Source of the DNA: Bacillota bacterium
Lineage (GTDB): Bacteria; Bacillota; Bacilli; Paenibacillales; NBRC-103111
Reading direction: 5' to 3'
Assembly: GCA_023386955.1 (NCBI GenBank)
Contig: JAEWIS010000039.1
Location: 1 to 64,000, forward strand
DNA length: 64,000 nt
Both the position numbers and the translations under genes were made by a program. Positions 25,772 to 34,702 of this stretch are shown here, piece by piece. Within the stretch, counting starts at the first letter, position 1; each line of letters opens with the position of its first letter. Below the pieces are notes generated by a model. It worked only from the letters and a program-made list of their open reading frames with translations. It did not search any database and was not told the DNA's origin.

Positions 25772-27754
25772 ATGCGGTTGCGACAGGTCCATCTGGATTT
25801 TCATACATCTGAAGCCATTCCCGATATTGCCAAGGATTTTTCCAAGACTCAATTCCAGGCGATGCTGCGGGAGGGTCATGTTGATTCCATCACCGTATTC
25901 TCCAAGTGTCATCACGGCTGGGCGTACCACCCCAGTGAAACCAACGAGATGCACCCGAATCTGTCCTTTGACCTGCTGGGGGAAATGATTGAAGCCGCCC
26001 ATGCCATCGGAGTCAAGACTCCCGTGTATCTGTCCGCCGGACTGGACGAAAAGCTGGCCCGGCGCCACCCCGACTGGCTCATCCGCGACATTCAGGACCA
26101 AACCCGCTGGGTGAAGGGGTTTATGGAGGCCGGGTATCACGAATTTTGCTTTAACACCCCTTATCTGGATATCCTGCTGGCTCAAATTGAAGAGGTCACC
26201 CGCAACTATGACGCGGACGGTATCTTCCTGGATATTGTGGGCAGCCGCAGATGCTACTGCCAATATTGCGTCGCCGAGCTGCGGCGCAACGGCCAGGACC
26301 CCCGCGATCTGAATGCGGTCATCGCCCTCGGACGCAAAACCTATCTCCGCTACACCGAGCGTGTGCGGGAGGTGGTGCATGCAATTAAACCCGGCCTGCC
26401 GATCTTCCACAACAGCGGACACCAAACCCGGGGCCGCCGGGAGCTGGCCCACGCCAACACCCACCTGGAGCTGGAGTCTCTGCCCACCGGAGGCTGGGGC
26501 TATGACCACTTCCCCTTGTCCGCCCGTTATGCGCAGACTCTGGGAATGGATTTCCTGGGCATGACCGGCAAATTCCATCAGGCCTGGGGAGAATTCGGGG
26601 GTTACAAACATCCCAATGCCCTGCGGTTCGAAACGGCTCTGAGCCTGGCCCACGGAGCAGGCTGCTCCATTGGCGATCAGCTCCATCCCAAGGGGCTGAT
26701 GGACCCGGCCACTTATTCTCTGATTGGAGAGGCCTACGCTGAGGTGGAGGCCAAGGAGCCCTGGTGCACCGGCGTTTCCGGTGTGGCGGAGGTAGCGGTG
26801 CTGTCTCTGGAGGCAGTGCAGGAGGCCGCTCCCCCGGCGTTGAAGAAGCAGGAGCGCAACAAGCTGGCTGACCCGGGTGTGGTGCGGATTTTGACCGAAT
26901 GTCACTACCTGTTTGACGTGGTGGATACGCAGGCAGATTTTGGTGCGTACAAGGTTCTGGTGCTGCCGGATGAGGCGGTGCTTTGGCCGGAGCTGGCGGA
27001 GCGGATCCGCAGCTTTATCGCCGGAGGCGGCAAGGTGTTGGCTACGGGGCAGTCCGGGCTGGATGAGACAGAATCGGCCTTTGCCCTGGAGCTTGGGGTA
27101 ACGCATATGGGCACTAACCCGTATTGCCCGAGTTATTTCCGGCCGGATTTTGTGCCTGGGCCTCTGAAGCCCGCCGCCTTCGTCATGTATGCGGAGGGAG
27201 AGCAGGTAGAGCTGGCTCCCGGAGGACGGCAGTTGGGCAGCAGGGAGAACCCCTATTTTAACCGGGACGTCTTCGCCTTCTGCTCCCACCAGCATACCCC
27301 CACCAACGGCGAGGACGCAGGTCCGGGTATGGTGGAAAGTGATGCAGGCATCTATATCGCCTGGAAGCTGTTCTCTGATTATGCCGATAACGGGCATCTG
27401 ATTCTGAAGGAAATGGCCCATTATGCGCTCCAGCGCCTGCTGCCCAAGCCCATAGTGGAGACCAGTCTGCCGGCCAGAGGGATTGTCACCCTCCAGCATC
27501 AGGTGAAGGAACGCCGTTACGTCCAGCATCTACTCTACAACACTCCGGTGAAAAAAGGCCGGGTAGAGGTAATCGAGGATATTGTACCGCTGTACAATAT
27601 CCCCGTCACTCTCCGGCTGCCTGAGCCGGTGAAGCGGGTCTATCTGGCCCCGCAGGGGACGGAGCTGGCCTTCACCGCCGACGAGGGCGGCCAATCCGTC
27701 AGCTTCACGCTGCCGCTGCTGGAGAATCACCAGATGGTGGTGCTGGAGGTGTGA
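25772..27754 (+). CDS. Glycoside-hydrolase-like protein with trimerisation (GATase-like) domain
   Basis: Protein of 660 aa, ATG after GAGGAG. The N-terminal region (about 1-380) reads as a TIM barrel of the alpha-L-fucosidase / beta-galactosidase type: VFSKCHHGWAYHPS, DADGIFLDIVGSRRCYCQYC, and HLELESLPTGGWGYDHFP. A GATase-like domain of the kind called the beta-galactosidase trimerisation domain follows (about 385-520: YKVLVLPDEAVLWPELAERI, FIAGGGKVLATG), then a C-terminal beta domain. Acidic residues in DGIFLD could be catalytic. There is no signal peptide, so it acts on internal oligosaccharides. It is co-transcribed with the SGNH hydrolase. The substrate is not known. Confidence 0.72.
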   Translation: MRLRQVHLDFHTSEAIPDIAKDFSKTQFQAMLREGHVDSITVFSKCHHGWAYHPSETNEMHPNLSFDLLGEMIEAAHAIGVKTPVYLSAGLDEKLARRHPDWLIRDIQDQTRWVKGFMEAGYHEFCFNTPYLDILLAQIEEVTRNYDADGIFLDIVGSRRCYCQYCVAELRRNGQDPRDLNAVIALGRKTYLRYTERVREVVHAIKPGLPIFHNSGHQTRGRRELAHANTHLELESLPTGGWGYDHFPLSARYAQTLGMDFLGMTGKFHQAWGEFGGYKHPNALRFETALSLAHGAGCSIGDQLHPKGLMDPATYSLIGEAYAEVEAKEPWCTGVSGVAEVAVLSLEAVQEAAPPALKKQERNKLADPGVVRILTECHYLFDVVDTQADFGAYKVLVLPDEAVLWPELAERIRSFIAGGGKVLATGQSGLDETESAFALELGVTHMGTNPYCPSYFRPDFVPGPLKPAAFVMYAEGEQVELAPGGRQLGSRENPYFNRDVFAFCSHQHTPTNGEDAGPGMVESDAGIYIAWKLFSDYADNGHLILKEMAHYALQRLLPKPIVETSLPARGIVTLQHQVKERRYVQHLLYNTPVKKGRVEVIEDIVPLYNIPVTLRLPEPVKRVYLAPQGTELAFTADEGGQSVSFTLPLLENHQMVVLEV

Positions 27755-27854
27755 TGGGATCCGGACGGCCACTCGGGGCACTTGGGGCACTTGGGGCAAC
27801 ACTTTTGGCGGGAAAAGCTTCTTGGATAGGATGGCCCGGCAGGCTGCGGGAGGA

Positions 27855-28215
27855 TTAACGGAAGAGAATTTCCGCTAAGCTTGATGCAAGCACAGCGTGG
27901 AAGGGAGTTAGCGGAAGGGGTTTTCCGTTATGAGTCCTGCAACCTCGGGTTACCAGCAGGCAAATGGGTCATTAGCGGAAGATTGCTTCCCCTAATAAGA
28001 TGAAACGCCCTTGTTGACGGCAGATAGCGGAAGATTACTTCCGCTATCTGGGCGGAATGCCCTGTTAGCGGCGGATAGCGGAAGAGGAATTTCCGCTATT
28101 GGCGGCGTAGCTGGCCATTTTTCCGAAATGACGCTGCAATAACGGAAGGTTGCCTTCCCTTATGCAGCGTTTATCGGGCTGCCGCGGCAAATAGCGGAAG
28201 GTTGCCTTCCGTTAT
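27855..28215. repeat. Array of seven short palindromes (TAGCGGAAG...CTTCCGCTA)
   Basis: Seven imperfect palindromes of 23-30 bp start at 27855, 27908, 27971, 28021, 28075, 28139 and 28191, spaced 50-64 bp apart. The most perfect is 28021-28050 (13-bp arms CAGATAGCGGAAG, 4-nt loop). The arms keep TAGCGGAAG or TAACGGAAG while the loops and the DNA between units differ. Bases 28216-28360 have no gene or repeat that I can see. Confidence 0.85.
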
Positions 28216-28360
28216 CCGCGTAAAATGGGGGAGTGGTTGTCCGACCAGGTGCGCGCGATAAGCTCTGCGGGCCCAGACTGCCGTCAGGTGAACGGGCAAT
28301 AGCAGAAGAGGCCTCCGCTCCCGAAGTAACACCGGTTCTTGCTGCAGCCACACTCCATAC

Positions 28361-28405
28361 AACCGAAAAAGGACGCCGCCGGATTTCAGTCCGCTGCGTC
28401 CTTTT
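28361..28405 (-). terminator. Terminator of the minJ-like gene
   Basis: AAAAGGACGC (28367-28376) pairs with GCGTCCTTTT (28396-28405) with an inner partly paired loop. It lies 13 nt past the stop codon at 28418. Confidence 0.8.
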
Positions 28406-28417
28406 CTTTGTGCGTTC

Positions 28418-29713
28418 TTACATCGCCCTGTCGTTGCTCCTCTGCTGCTTATCGAACAAGCCGCCCAAGGAGCGGGCCAGCACCGATACCAGCCCATGCT
28501 GCTGCCGCTCCTCCACCACATAACGGGTGTCCTCGTCCGGGCAGAGAAGAATACCCAGCTGATGGTGCTCCCCCGCAAAAATCGCTCTTCCCGCAAAGCG
28601 GCTCTCCCCCTGCAGGTTGAGAATCTCCAGCTTGCAATAGGCCGGATTCTCCTGCAAGGCGGCATGGAGCCCTTCGCGGGTGCGCACTGGGAGTCCGTTT
28701 ACCTTGGCGAGGATTTCTCCGGTCCGGATACCCAGTGCCTCCGCCGGACTGTCCGGCAGCACGGCGAGAATCTTCAGCCCGCGGCTGTCATGGACAAACC
28801 GGAGTGTCTCCTTGGTTTCCTCCCAGCGCCCCCACCACAGAATGCCTTCGTGGAGAACGATAGTCAGCACCGCAGCCACCGGAAGGAACGCCCCAACCCA
28901 ATGGGACAGAAGAGCCAGCCCCGTTACGGCCACACCATAAATCAGGAGCCGTCCCGAGGTTCTCCGGGCTTTGTCCTCCGGCAATTGGGTCCACGTGGAC
29001 TCCATAAAGCCCATGGCTACGGGCAAGGCCAGAATGGTCCAGCCTGAAGAGGCCAGACCGGAGCCGAACACCGGTGTCCACGGCAGCTGGAAGCCGCCGG
29101 ACTGGGCCGGCACCAGCAGGAACAGTGCCACCGGCCAAAAAGCATATAACTGAAAGCCGCCCATGACGCGGCCACGCTTGCTCTCCGAAAACAACGGTGT
29201 CCGGGTCAGGCTTCCCTGATGGCGGACAAGCAGCGCCTCCGCCAGATGGAGCACCCCTGCCAAAGCTAGCAGCGCCGGTGTCTCCACTCCCTCCATCCAC
29301 CGGTACAGCCACCCCAGGGCCGCCGTATCCGCTCCTTGGGGCAGCCAACCCATCACTGCATCGGCCAAGGCCAGGATGCCCGCGGCATACGCCAGGCACA
29401 AAAACCGGAGCCGGAACAGGATCAGCACCGCCGACAGCGCCCATAACAGCACCATAGCCTCCAGCGTGAAGGCGGAGCCCAGTGCTGCCAGCACCAGGGA
29501 TGCCCCCAGCCCGGCTGCCAGCCCCCAAACCACCAATCTCCAGACAACCCGGCCCATATAATGAAAGCGGGAATGGAACAGCTTGCGCTCCAGCCGGATC
29601 TGCCGTCTGTATTGAAGCAGAATCACCACCAGCCCCAGGTAATAGAAGGGATTCACCAAGAGCCCCAGCAGCGCTCTTCCCCAAGCGGACAACAGATTCA
29701 AAGCCAGGTCCAT
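28418..29713 (-). CDS. minJ: MinJ-like multi-spanning PDZ protein
   Basis: Protein of 431 aa, ATG at 29713 with AAAGGAG 14 nt away. About eight membrane segments fill residues 5-305. A PDZ domain (about 315-400: LKILAVLPDSPAEALGIRTGEILAKVNGLPVRTREGLHAAL) faces the cytoplasm, and a short tail follows. Size, topology and place next to the ctp protease and ftsEX match MinJ (YvjD) of Bacillus, which links DivIVA at the poles to the MinCD division inhibitor. The N-terminal membrane part is poorly conserved in the family, so the name rests on the layout. A terminator sits between it and ctp, so it may have its own promoter. Confidence 0.75.
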   Translation of the reverse strand: MDLALNLLSAWGRALLGLLVNPFYYLGLVVILLQYRRQIRLERKLFHSRFHYMGRVVWRLVVWGLAAGLGASLVLAALGSAFTLEAMVLLWALSAVLILFRLRFLCLAYAAGILALADAVMGWLPQGADTAALGWLYRWMEGVETPALLALAGVLHLAEALLVRHQGSLTRTPLFSESKRGRVMGGFQLYAFWPVALFLLVPAQSGGFQLPWTPVFGSGLASSGWTILALPVAMGFMESTWTQLPEDKARRTSGRLLIYGVAVTGLALLSHWVGAFLPVAAVLTIVLHEGILWWGRWEETKETLRFVHDSRGLKILAVLPDSPAEALGIRTGEILAKVNGLPVRTREGLHAALQENPAYCKLEILNLQGESRFAGRAIFAGEHHQLGILLCPDEDTRYVVEERQQHGLVSVLARSLGGLFDKQQRSNDRAM

Positions 29714-29765
29714 AACCGCATATCAGCTCCTTTACACAATCCCCCTCATGGAACTTGCAACAACG

Positions 29766-29833
29766 CAAAAAAAGAGAAGGCGGGGAACCTAGTCCCCTGG
29801 GCCGTGCTCGCAAACACGCCCTAACCTTCTCTT
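29766..29833 (-). terminator. Terminator of the ctp gene
   Basis: On the minus strand AAGAGAAGG (29833-29825) pairs with CCTTCTCTT (29780-29772) around a long, partly paired G/C-rich insert, followed by a T run. Confidence 0.65.
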
Positions 29834-29906
29834 CATTCTACATGGCTGCCGCTTTTTCCTGCCAAAGCCATCATTTTCCCTAATTATTCCATGAACGCCA
29901 TAAGAA

Positions 29907-31352
29907 TCACGGGTTCAAAAGCCGGATAGCCTCCTGCAGCTGCGCATCATTGGCCGGGCTCTTCAGGAGAGTGATGATATCATTCTCCAAACTCTCCATC
30001 GTGGCAATGTTGGCCACTCCGGTGGCAGGCAGACTGCGGCTGTTCTGATACTGCTTCAGCACCTCAGCCGTTTGCTGGCTGAAATACCCGTCCGTACGGC
30101 CCGGCTTGAAGCCCAGCCCCTCCAGCATCACCTGCAGCGACTTCACCTCATCGCTGTTGGCATCCACCGTCAGCTCATTCTTCTTCGAGAACGGCATCAC
30201 GTGGTAATAGGCAGGCTGATCCACCTTCACATCCGGTTCAATCCCCGTTTTGTGAATCCAGGTTCCTTTGGGCGTCAGCCACTTATAGGTGGTCATTTTG
30301 ATATTGCTGCCGTCGCCCATTTCCTTCTCGAAGGTCATCTGGACGGTACCCTTGCCGAAGGTTTTTTCACCCACCAGCTTGCCCAGTCCCGTATCCTTGA
30401 ACACGCCGGCCAATATTTCCGAAGCGCTGGCACTGCCGTTGTTGATGAGCACCGCCACCGGAAGCTGCTTGCCCGCTGTAGTGCCGTTGGACAAGGTGGG
30501 GGCACGTTTGCCGTCCCGGTCCTCGATCTGCAGAATCGGTTTGCCCTTGGCCACGAAGTTCTCGGAGATATCCACAACAACCGGCAGGAGGCCGCCCGGA
30601 TTATTCCGCACATCGATGATCAGGGACTTCATGCCCTTGGTTTCCAGACGGGTGAGCTCCTCCTTGAAGCGCACAGCCGTATTGGTGGCAAACTGCCGGA
30701 TTTCGATTTTGCCGACGGTATCGTTCACCATCTCACCGTAGACTGTTTCGACGGGAATGTCATCCCGCACCACGATGACCTCGATGGCTTCCGTCAGCCC
30801 GGTGCGCACGACACCCAGCTTGGCCTGTGTTCCCTTGGGGCCGCGGATTTTGACTACCGCCTGGGTAAGGGTGAGTCCGTCCAACGGCTCCCCATTGACG
30901 GTCAGAATTACATCATTGGCCCGCAAGCCGGCCTTCTCCGCAGGAGAGCCCTTAATGGGGGACACAATGGTCACCTTGCCGCTCTCCAGGGATACCTCCG
31001 CTCCTATTCCCTGGAAGGAGGAATGGATGGTGTCGTCAAACTGCTTGGCCTCTTGCGCATCCATGTAGCTGGTGAACGGGTCCTCCAAGGCATTGACCAT
31101 GCCGTGAATAGCGCCGTTCATCAGCTTGTCGTGATCCACCTGGCTGAGATACTTGGAGCTGATCAGCTCGAATGTGGTGGATAACTTCTTCAGATCGTCC
31201 TTCGACAAGCTGCTGCCGGGGGCGGTTGAAGACACCGCAGCCGAAGTCGCCTGTACTCCCGCCTCCGGGGAGCCGACGATGGTAAGGGTAAGAATGCTGC
31301 TGGCAAACATGCCTAGCAGCACAAAGGTAAGAACTGCCCGTCCGCGAAACAT
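29907..31352 (-). CDS. ctpB: S41 carboxyl-terminal processing protease
   Basis: Protein of 481 aa from the ATG at 31352. The preceding TTG codon or sites up to 20 codons upstream are alternatives. One N-terminal membrane anchor (RAVLTFVLLGMFASSILTLTIVG) is followed by a cap helix region, a PDZ domain (about 110-190: GIGAEVSLESGKVTIVSPIKGSPAEKAGL) and the S41 protease core. The Ser-Lys-Gln catalytic set sits at Ser309 (GSASASE), Lys334 and Gln338 (TFGKGTVQ). A C-terminal peptidoglycan-binding-like domain (about 405-470: VKSLQVMLEGLGFKPGRTDGYF) completes it. It resembles CtpB of Bacillus, which cleaves SpoIVFA during sporulation and adjoins ftsEX there too. Paralogues such as CtpA cannot be excluded. 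Confidence 0.88.
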   Translation of the reverse strand: MFRGRAVLTFVLLGMFASSILTLTIVGSPEAGVQATSAAVSSTAPGSSLSKDDLKKLSTTFELISSKYLSQVDHDKLMNGAIHGMVNALEDPFTSYMDAQEAKQFDDTIHSSFQGIGAEVSLESGKVTIVSPIKGSPAEKAGLRANDVILTVNGEPLDGLTLTQAVVKIRGPKGTQAKLGVVRTGLTEAIEVIVVRDDIPVETVYGEMVNDTVGKIEIRQFATNTAVRFKEELTRLETKGMKSLIIDVRNNPGGLLPVVVDISENFVAKGKPILQIEDRDGKRAPTLSNGTTAGKQLPVAVLINNGSASASEILAGVFKDTGLGKLVGEKTFGKGTVQMTFEKEMGDGSNIKMTTYKWLTPKGTWIHKTGIEPDVKVDQPAYYHVMPFSKKNELTVDANSDEVKSLQVMLEGLGFKPGRTDGYFSQQTAEVLKQYQNSRSLPATGVANIATMESLENDIITLLKSPANDAQLQEAIRLLNP

Positions 31353-31460
31353 CAAACCAAACCACCACCTTTTACTCTCTAACCTGAAATAACACGGTTT
31401 AGTATATGACAAGCGCGTCCGGAATATAAAGCCTCTCCCGGAAATGTATCGCCTTCATTT

Positions 31461-31503
31461 GGAAAAAAAGTCTGCAAAAGCCTGCATCGAATGCAGGCTT
31501 TTG
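31461..31503 (-). terminator. Terminator after the M23 peptidase gene
   Basis: A perfect 13-bp stem (CAAAAGCCTGCAT, 31475-31487, with 31491-31503) is followed on the minus strand by CAGACTTTTTTT. It separates ftsEX-M23 from ctp. Confidence 0.85.
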
Positions 31504-31528
31504 GGGAACTGCCATGTAAGTAAGGGGG

Positions 31529-32749
31529 CTACAGGCCCAGATACGGTCTCGGGTTGGTCGGGGTATCCCCGTTGTCCTTCCGCACCTCAAAGTGCAGATG
31601 GTTACCGGTGGAATCGCCGGTGGAGCCCACTTCCCCCACCTTGCCGCCGCGTTTCACGGAATCGCCTTCGCTGACGCTGATAGCCGACATATGACCGTAC
31701 CAGGTCACCAGACCATTGTTATGGTCCACGACTACCGCATTGCCGTAGCCGCTAACCCAGCTGGCCAGGATAACGGTACCCTCATCGGCCGACAGCACCG
31801 GAGTGCCCTTGGGCGCTGCGATATCCATGCCTTTATGAAGCTTATTGACCTTCTTGATGGGGTCAACCCGGTAGCCGAACTCCGAGCTGATAGTGCCGTT
31901 TATGGTTAAGGGCCATTGCAGCTTGCCTCCGGCATACACCGGTTTGGATGCGGCTGCCGTTCCCTTTTTCTTCGCTTCTTCCTTGCGTTTCTCCTCCGCC
32001 AGCTTCGCATACAGGGCCTGCTTGTCCTTGACCAGCTTCTCGGCGGCTGCTTCTGCCTCCTCGCTGATATGCTCCTGCTTTTGCTCCTCTTTGGTCAGAC
32101 TGGCGATGGTTACTTCTTTTTGCTTCAGGTTCTTTTGCAGTGTGGCATAAATCGCTGACTTCTGGCTGTGCATATCAGTCACCTGGGCCAGCTGCGTTTT
32201 GATTTCGGCTTCCTTCTGGGTAATGGCCTCCTTGTCCAATTCATTGGCATGGAGGATTTCCGTGTCCTTACCTACAATGGTTCTGAGGTTTTGGAACCGG
32301 TCGATGAAGTCGCTGAAGCTGGTAGAGCTCAAGAGGACATCCAGATAAGAGACAGAGCCGTTCATATACATCAGACGGACTCTGGATTCCAGCAGACTTT
32401 TGCGGGAAGCCACACGCTCCTCCGCCTCCGCTTTCTGCTTGCCGGTGTCCGCGAGATTGAGATTGGTTTGGGCTATCTGCTGCTCCAATGCCATGACCTG
32501 ATTGCTTTGCTCCTCAATTTCCTTCTGGAGCTGGTCCATGCCTTTTTGCTCCTGCTTGATCTGCCCACTGATGACGCTTTGCTTCTTCTCGGCGTCCTCT
32601 TTTTCCTTCTGCCGGGCCTTCTCCTGCTGTGCAATCTGATCAATCTGCTTCTGAATATCCAGCACTCCGGCATGCCCGCTCACAGGCACAAATACAAGAC
32701 TGGCGGCCGCTACAAAGGCTATAAAAGGGACAAGTACGCGTTTTTTCAC
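31529..32749 (-). CDS. EnvC-like coiled-coil M23 peptidoglycan hydrolase
   Basis: Protein of 406 aa. Signal peptide at 1-27 (VPVSGHAG). A long coiled coil follows (about 30-130 and 165-270, heptads rich in K/E/Q), then a LytM/M23 domain (about 285-406) with zinc ligands in LHKGMDIAAP and NHLHFEVR and the YGNAVVVDHNNGLVTWYGHM core. Unlike E. coli EnvC the metal ligands look intact, so it is probably itself a D,L-endopeptidase. It lies directly downstream of ftsX (30 nt). FtsEX is known to drive such coiled-coil hydrolases or activators (PcsB, CwlO, EnvC) through the FtsX outer loop. Confidence 0.9.
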   Translation of the reverse strand: MKKRVLVPFIAFVAAASLVFVPVSGHAGVLDIQKQIDQIAQQEKARQKEKEDAEKKQSVISGQIKQEQKGMDQLQKEIEEQSNQVMALEQQIAQTNLNLADTGKQKAEAEERVASRKSLLESRVRLMYMNGSVSYLDVLLSSTSFSDFIDRFQNLRTIVGKDTEILHANELDKEAITQKEAEIKTQLAQVTDMHSQKSAIYATLQKNLKQKEVTIASLTKEEQKQEHISEEAEAAAEKLVKDKQALYAKLAEEKRKEEAKKKGTAAASKPVYAGGKLQWPLTINGTISSEFGYRVDPIKKVNKLHKGMDIAAPKGTPVLSADEGTVILASWVSGYGNAVVVDHNNGLVTWYGHMSAISVSEGDSVKRGGKVGEVGSTGDSTGNHLHFEVRKDNGDTPTNPRPYLGL

Positions 32750-32778
32750 CGACCGTTTTCCTCCTGAAACTAATATAT

Positions 32779-33696
32779 TTAGGCCTTCAAATATTTGCGG
32801 ACAGACAAAAGACTTCCCCAGATTCCGATCCCGATGCCGATGGCCAGGAGGATCGCCGATAATTGCAGATGCACATCATCAAAAGGCTTTAATTCCATCA
32901 TCATGGTTTCGAGACCCGACCTGCTGGAATCCACCAGCCGGTAGTAGCCGTACAGGAGTACACCTGCGGGAATGACCGAGCCGATCACACCCAGAAGCGC
33001 TCCTTCTATAAAGAAAGGCCAGCGGATAAAGCCGTTGGTGGCGCCAACCAGCTTCATAATCTTGATTTCCCTGTCGCGGGCCATAATGGTCAGCTTAATG
33101 GTATTGGAAATAAGGAACATCGCCGTTAAAGCCAGGCAGGCTACCAGAATCAGGCCGATATTGCGCACGATGCCGGTAATTCTGAACAGGGTGTCTACTG
33201 TGGATTTGCCGTAGTCCACCTTGACCATCGGTTTCGGGTTCTTAGATTCGTTCAGGCTTACGATCCGGGCGGTCACATCCCCAACCTCCCGCGGTTCCTT
33301 GACCGTCACCGTAAAAGCGTCATTCAAGGGATTGTTCTCCCCGTCCATCCCCTCCAGGTACTGCTTGCCGGTTTCGCCCATGCGCTCGCGCATCAGAGCG
33401 AGCCCCTCATCCTTGGAGATATAATCCACCTTGGCAACCCCCTCCAGCGCCTCCAGCTCGGAACGCAGCTTGGCGACACTTTCCTGGGCAATATTCACAT
33501 CAAGAAACACCTTGATTTCAACCTTGGATTCGATTTGCGCGGACATGTGGTTGACATTAACCGCCAACAGCAGGAAGATGCCCAGGATAAACAGGGAAAT
33601 GGCGATGGAGCTGACTGAGGCGAAGGTCATCCAGCCGTTGCGGATAAGGCTTTTGCCCCCTTCCCGGAAGTGCCTGCCCAGGGTACTAATCTTCAT
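32779..33696 (-). CDS. ftsX: Cell-division ABC transporter permease FtsX
   Basis: Protein of 305 aa. It has four membrane segments: one at about 25-48 (MTFASVSSIAISLFILGIFLLLAV), then after a large outer loop (about 50-175) three more between about 178 and 300. The FtsX-type MARDREIKIMKLVGATNGFI coupling segment that docks on FtsE is present. FtsX forms a mechanotransmission complex with FtsE that switches on cell-wall hydrolases. The gene starts 11 nt inside the end of ftsE, and the M23 hydrolase follows. Confidence 0.95.
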   Translation of the reverse strand: MKISTLGRHFREGGKSLIRNGWMTFASVSSIAISLFILGIFLLLAVNVNHMSAQIESKVEIKVFLDVNIAQESVAKLRSELEALEGVAKVDYISKDEGLALMRERMGETGKQYLEGMDGENNPLNDAFTVTVKEPREVGDVTARIVSLNESKNPKPMVKVDYGKSTVDTLFRITGIVRNIGLILVACLALTAMFLISNTIKLTIMARDREIKIMKLVGATNGFIRWPFFIEGALLGVIGSVIPAGVLLYGYYRLVDSSRSGLETMMMELKPFDDVHLQLSAILLAIGIGIGIWGSLLSVRKYLKA

Positions 33697-34372
33697 AACC
33701 GTAATCCCCTCTCGCCTGGTCGCGGGCGATGAGGCCCTTCTCCACAGCGATGACCCGCTTGCGCATGGAGTTCACGATCTCTTTGTTGTGGGTCGCCATA
33801 ATGATGGTGGTGCCCCGGTAGTTGATCTCTTCCATCAGCTTCATGATATCCCAGGAGGTATCCGGATCCAGATTGCCCGTAGGCTCGTCGGCGATGATAA
33901 CCGATGGGCTGTTGACAATGGCTCTGGCAATAGCTACCCGCTGCTGCTCTCCTCCCGACAGCTGGGTCGGCAGCGAATCTGCCTTGTCCCGCAGCTTGAC
34001 CAGCTCCAGCACCTCCAGGGTGCGCTTCCTAATCAGCTTCTTGGGGGTTTCGATGACTTCCATGGCAAACGCGATATTTTCCGACACGGTCATCTTGGGC
34101 AGGAGCCGGAAGTCCTGGAAGATGACTCCGATATTCCGCCGCAAAAAAGGGATTTTCCGCGGTTTCAGCTTGGCGAGATTAAAGCCGTTAACAAAAATAT
34201 GCCCCTTGGTGGGCTTTTCCTCGCGGTAAATCATCTTCATGAAGGTCGATTTGCCTGCGCCGGAAGGCCCTACCACGTATACGAATTCATTGCGGTCTAC
34301 CTTGAGGTTGATGCCCCGTATGGCGTGTGTTCCGTCCGGATATGTTTTCCAGACGTCTTGCATTTCGATCAC
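33686..34372 (-). CDS. ftsE: Cell-division ATP-binding protein FtsE
   Basis: Protein of 228 aa. GTG start at 34372 with only a weak upstream ribosome site; an ATG three codons on is the alternative. ABC ATPase motifs: Walker [14 protein letters not shown]-loop VIFQDFRLL, signature [14 protein letters not shown], Walker [13 protein letters not shown], and the switch His in ATHNKE. It powers FtsX and overlaps it by 11 nt. It is the first gene of the ftsE-ftsX-M23 operon. Confidence 0.96.
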   Translation of the reverse strand: MIEMQDVWKTYPDGTHAIRGINLKVDRNEFVYVVGPSGAGKSTFMKMIYREEKPTKGHIFVNGFNLAKLKPRKIPFLRRNIGVIFQDFRLLPKMTVSENIAFAMEVIETPKKLIRKRTLEVLELVKLRDKADSLPTQLSGGEQQRVAIARAIVNSPSVIIADEPTGNLDPDTSWDIMKLMEEINYRGTTIIMATHNKEIVNSMRKRVIAVEKGLIARDQARGDYGYED

Positions 34373-34702
34373 AGTATCACATCCACTCTTTCATAATGAT
34401 CGGACAGCGCGCAGGTAAAACAAATAGCCTGAAAACACAGTCAGCTTATTAAACTTCGACAGAAAAACTGTTATTCCTTTATCGCAGAAGCGATTTTCCG
34501 TAAGATTCCATGAAATGTACACTTTTCTGTGAAAATCCGGGAATTGCCTACGGGCCGAATGCGCCATTAGACGCCTCCGGGACAGGGTGAACTATTTCGG
34601 CGGACACGCTCATATAGTGGTAGGAGAAGGCTTGGACTTCGGGCTGTTGCTGTTGCCTGCGGACCAAACCTCTCTCACACAAACTTTTAGGGGGGTGTCC
34701 CC
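34373..34702. other. Divergent intergenic region ftsE / vanW
   Basis: A 330-nt gap without a supported gene. It holds a short hairpin followed by T (ATCGC-AGAA-GCGATTTT, 34481-34497), A/T-rich DNA at about 34430-34540 that probably carries the ftsE promoter, and a TATAGT about 65 nt before the VanW gene without a clear -35 box. Confidence 0.4.

Noticed and set aside
27855..28215. CRISPR array
   Set aside because: Units are degenerate palindromes with uneven spacing, the intervening DNA is not uniform in length, and no cas genes are present.
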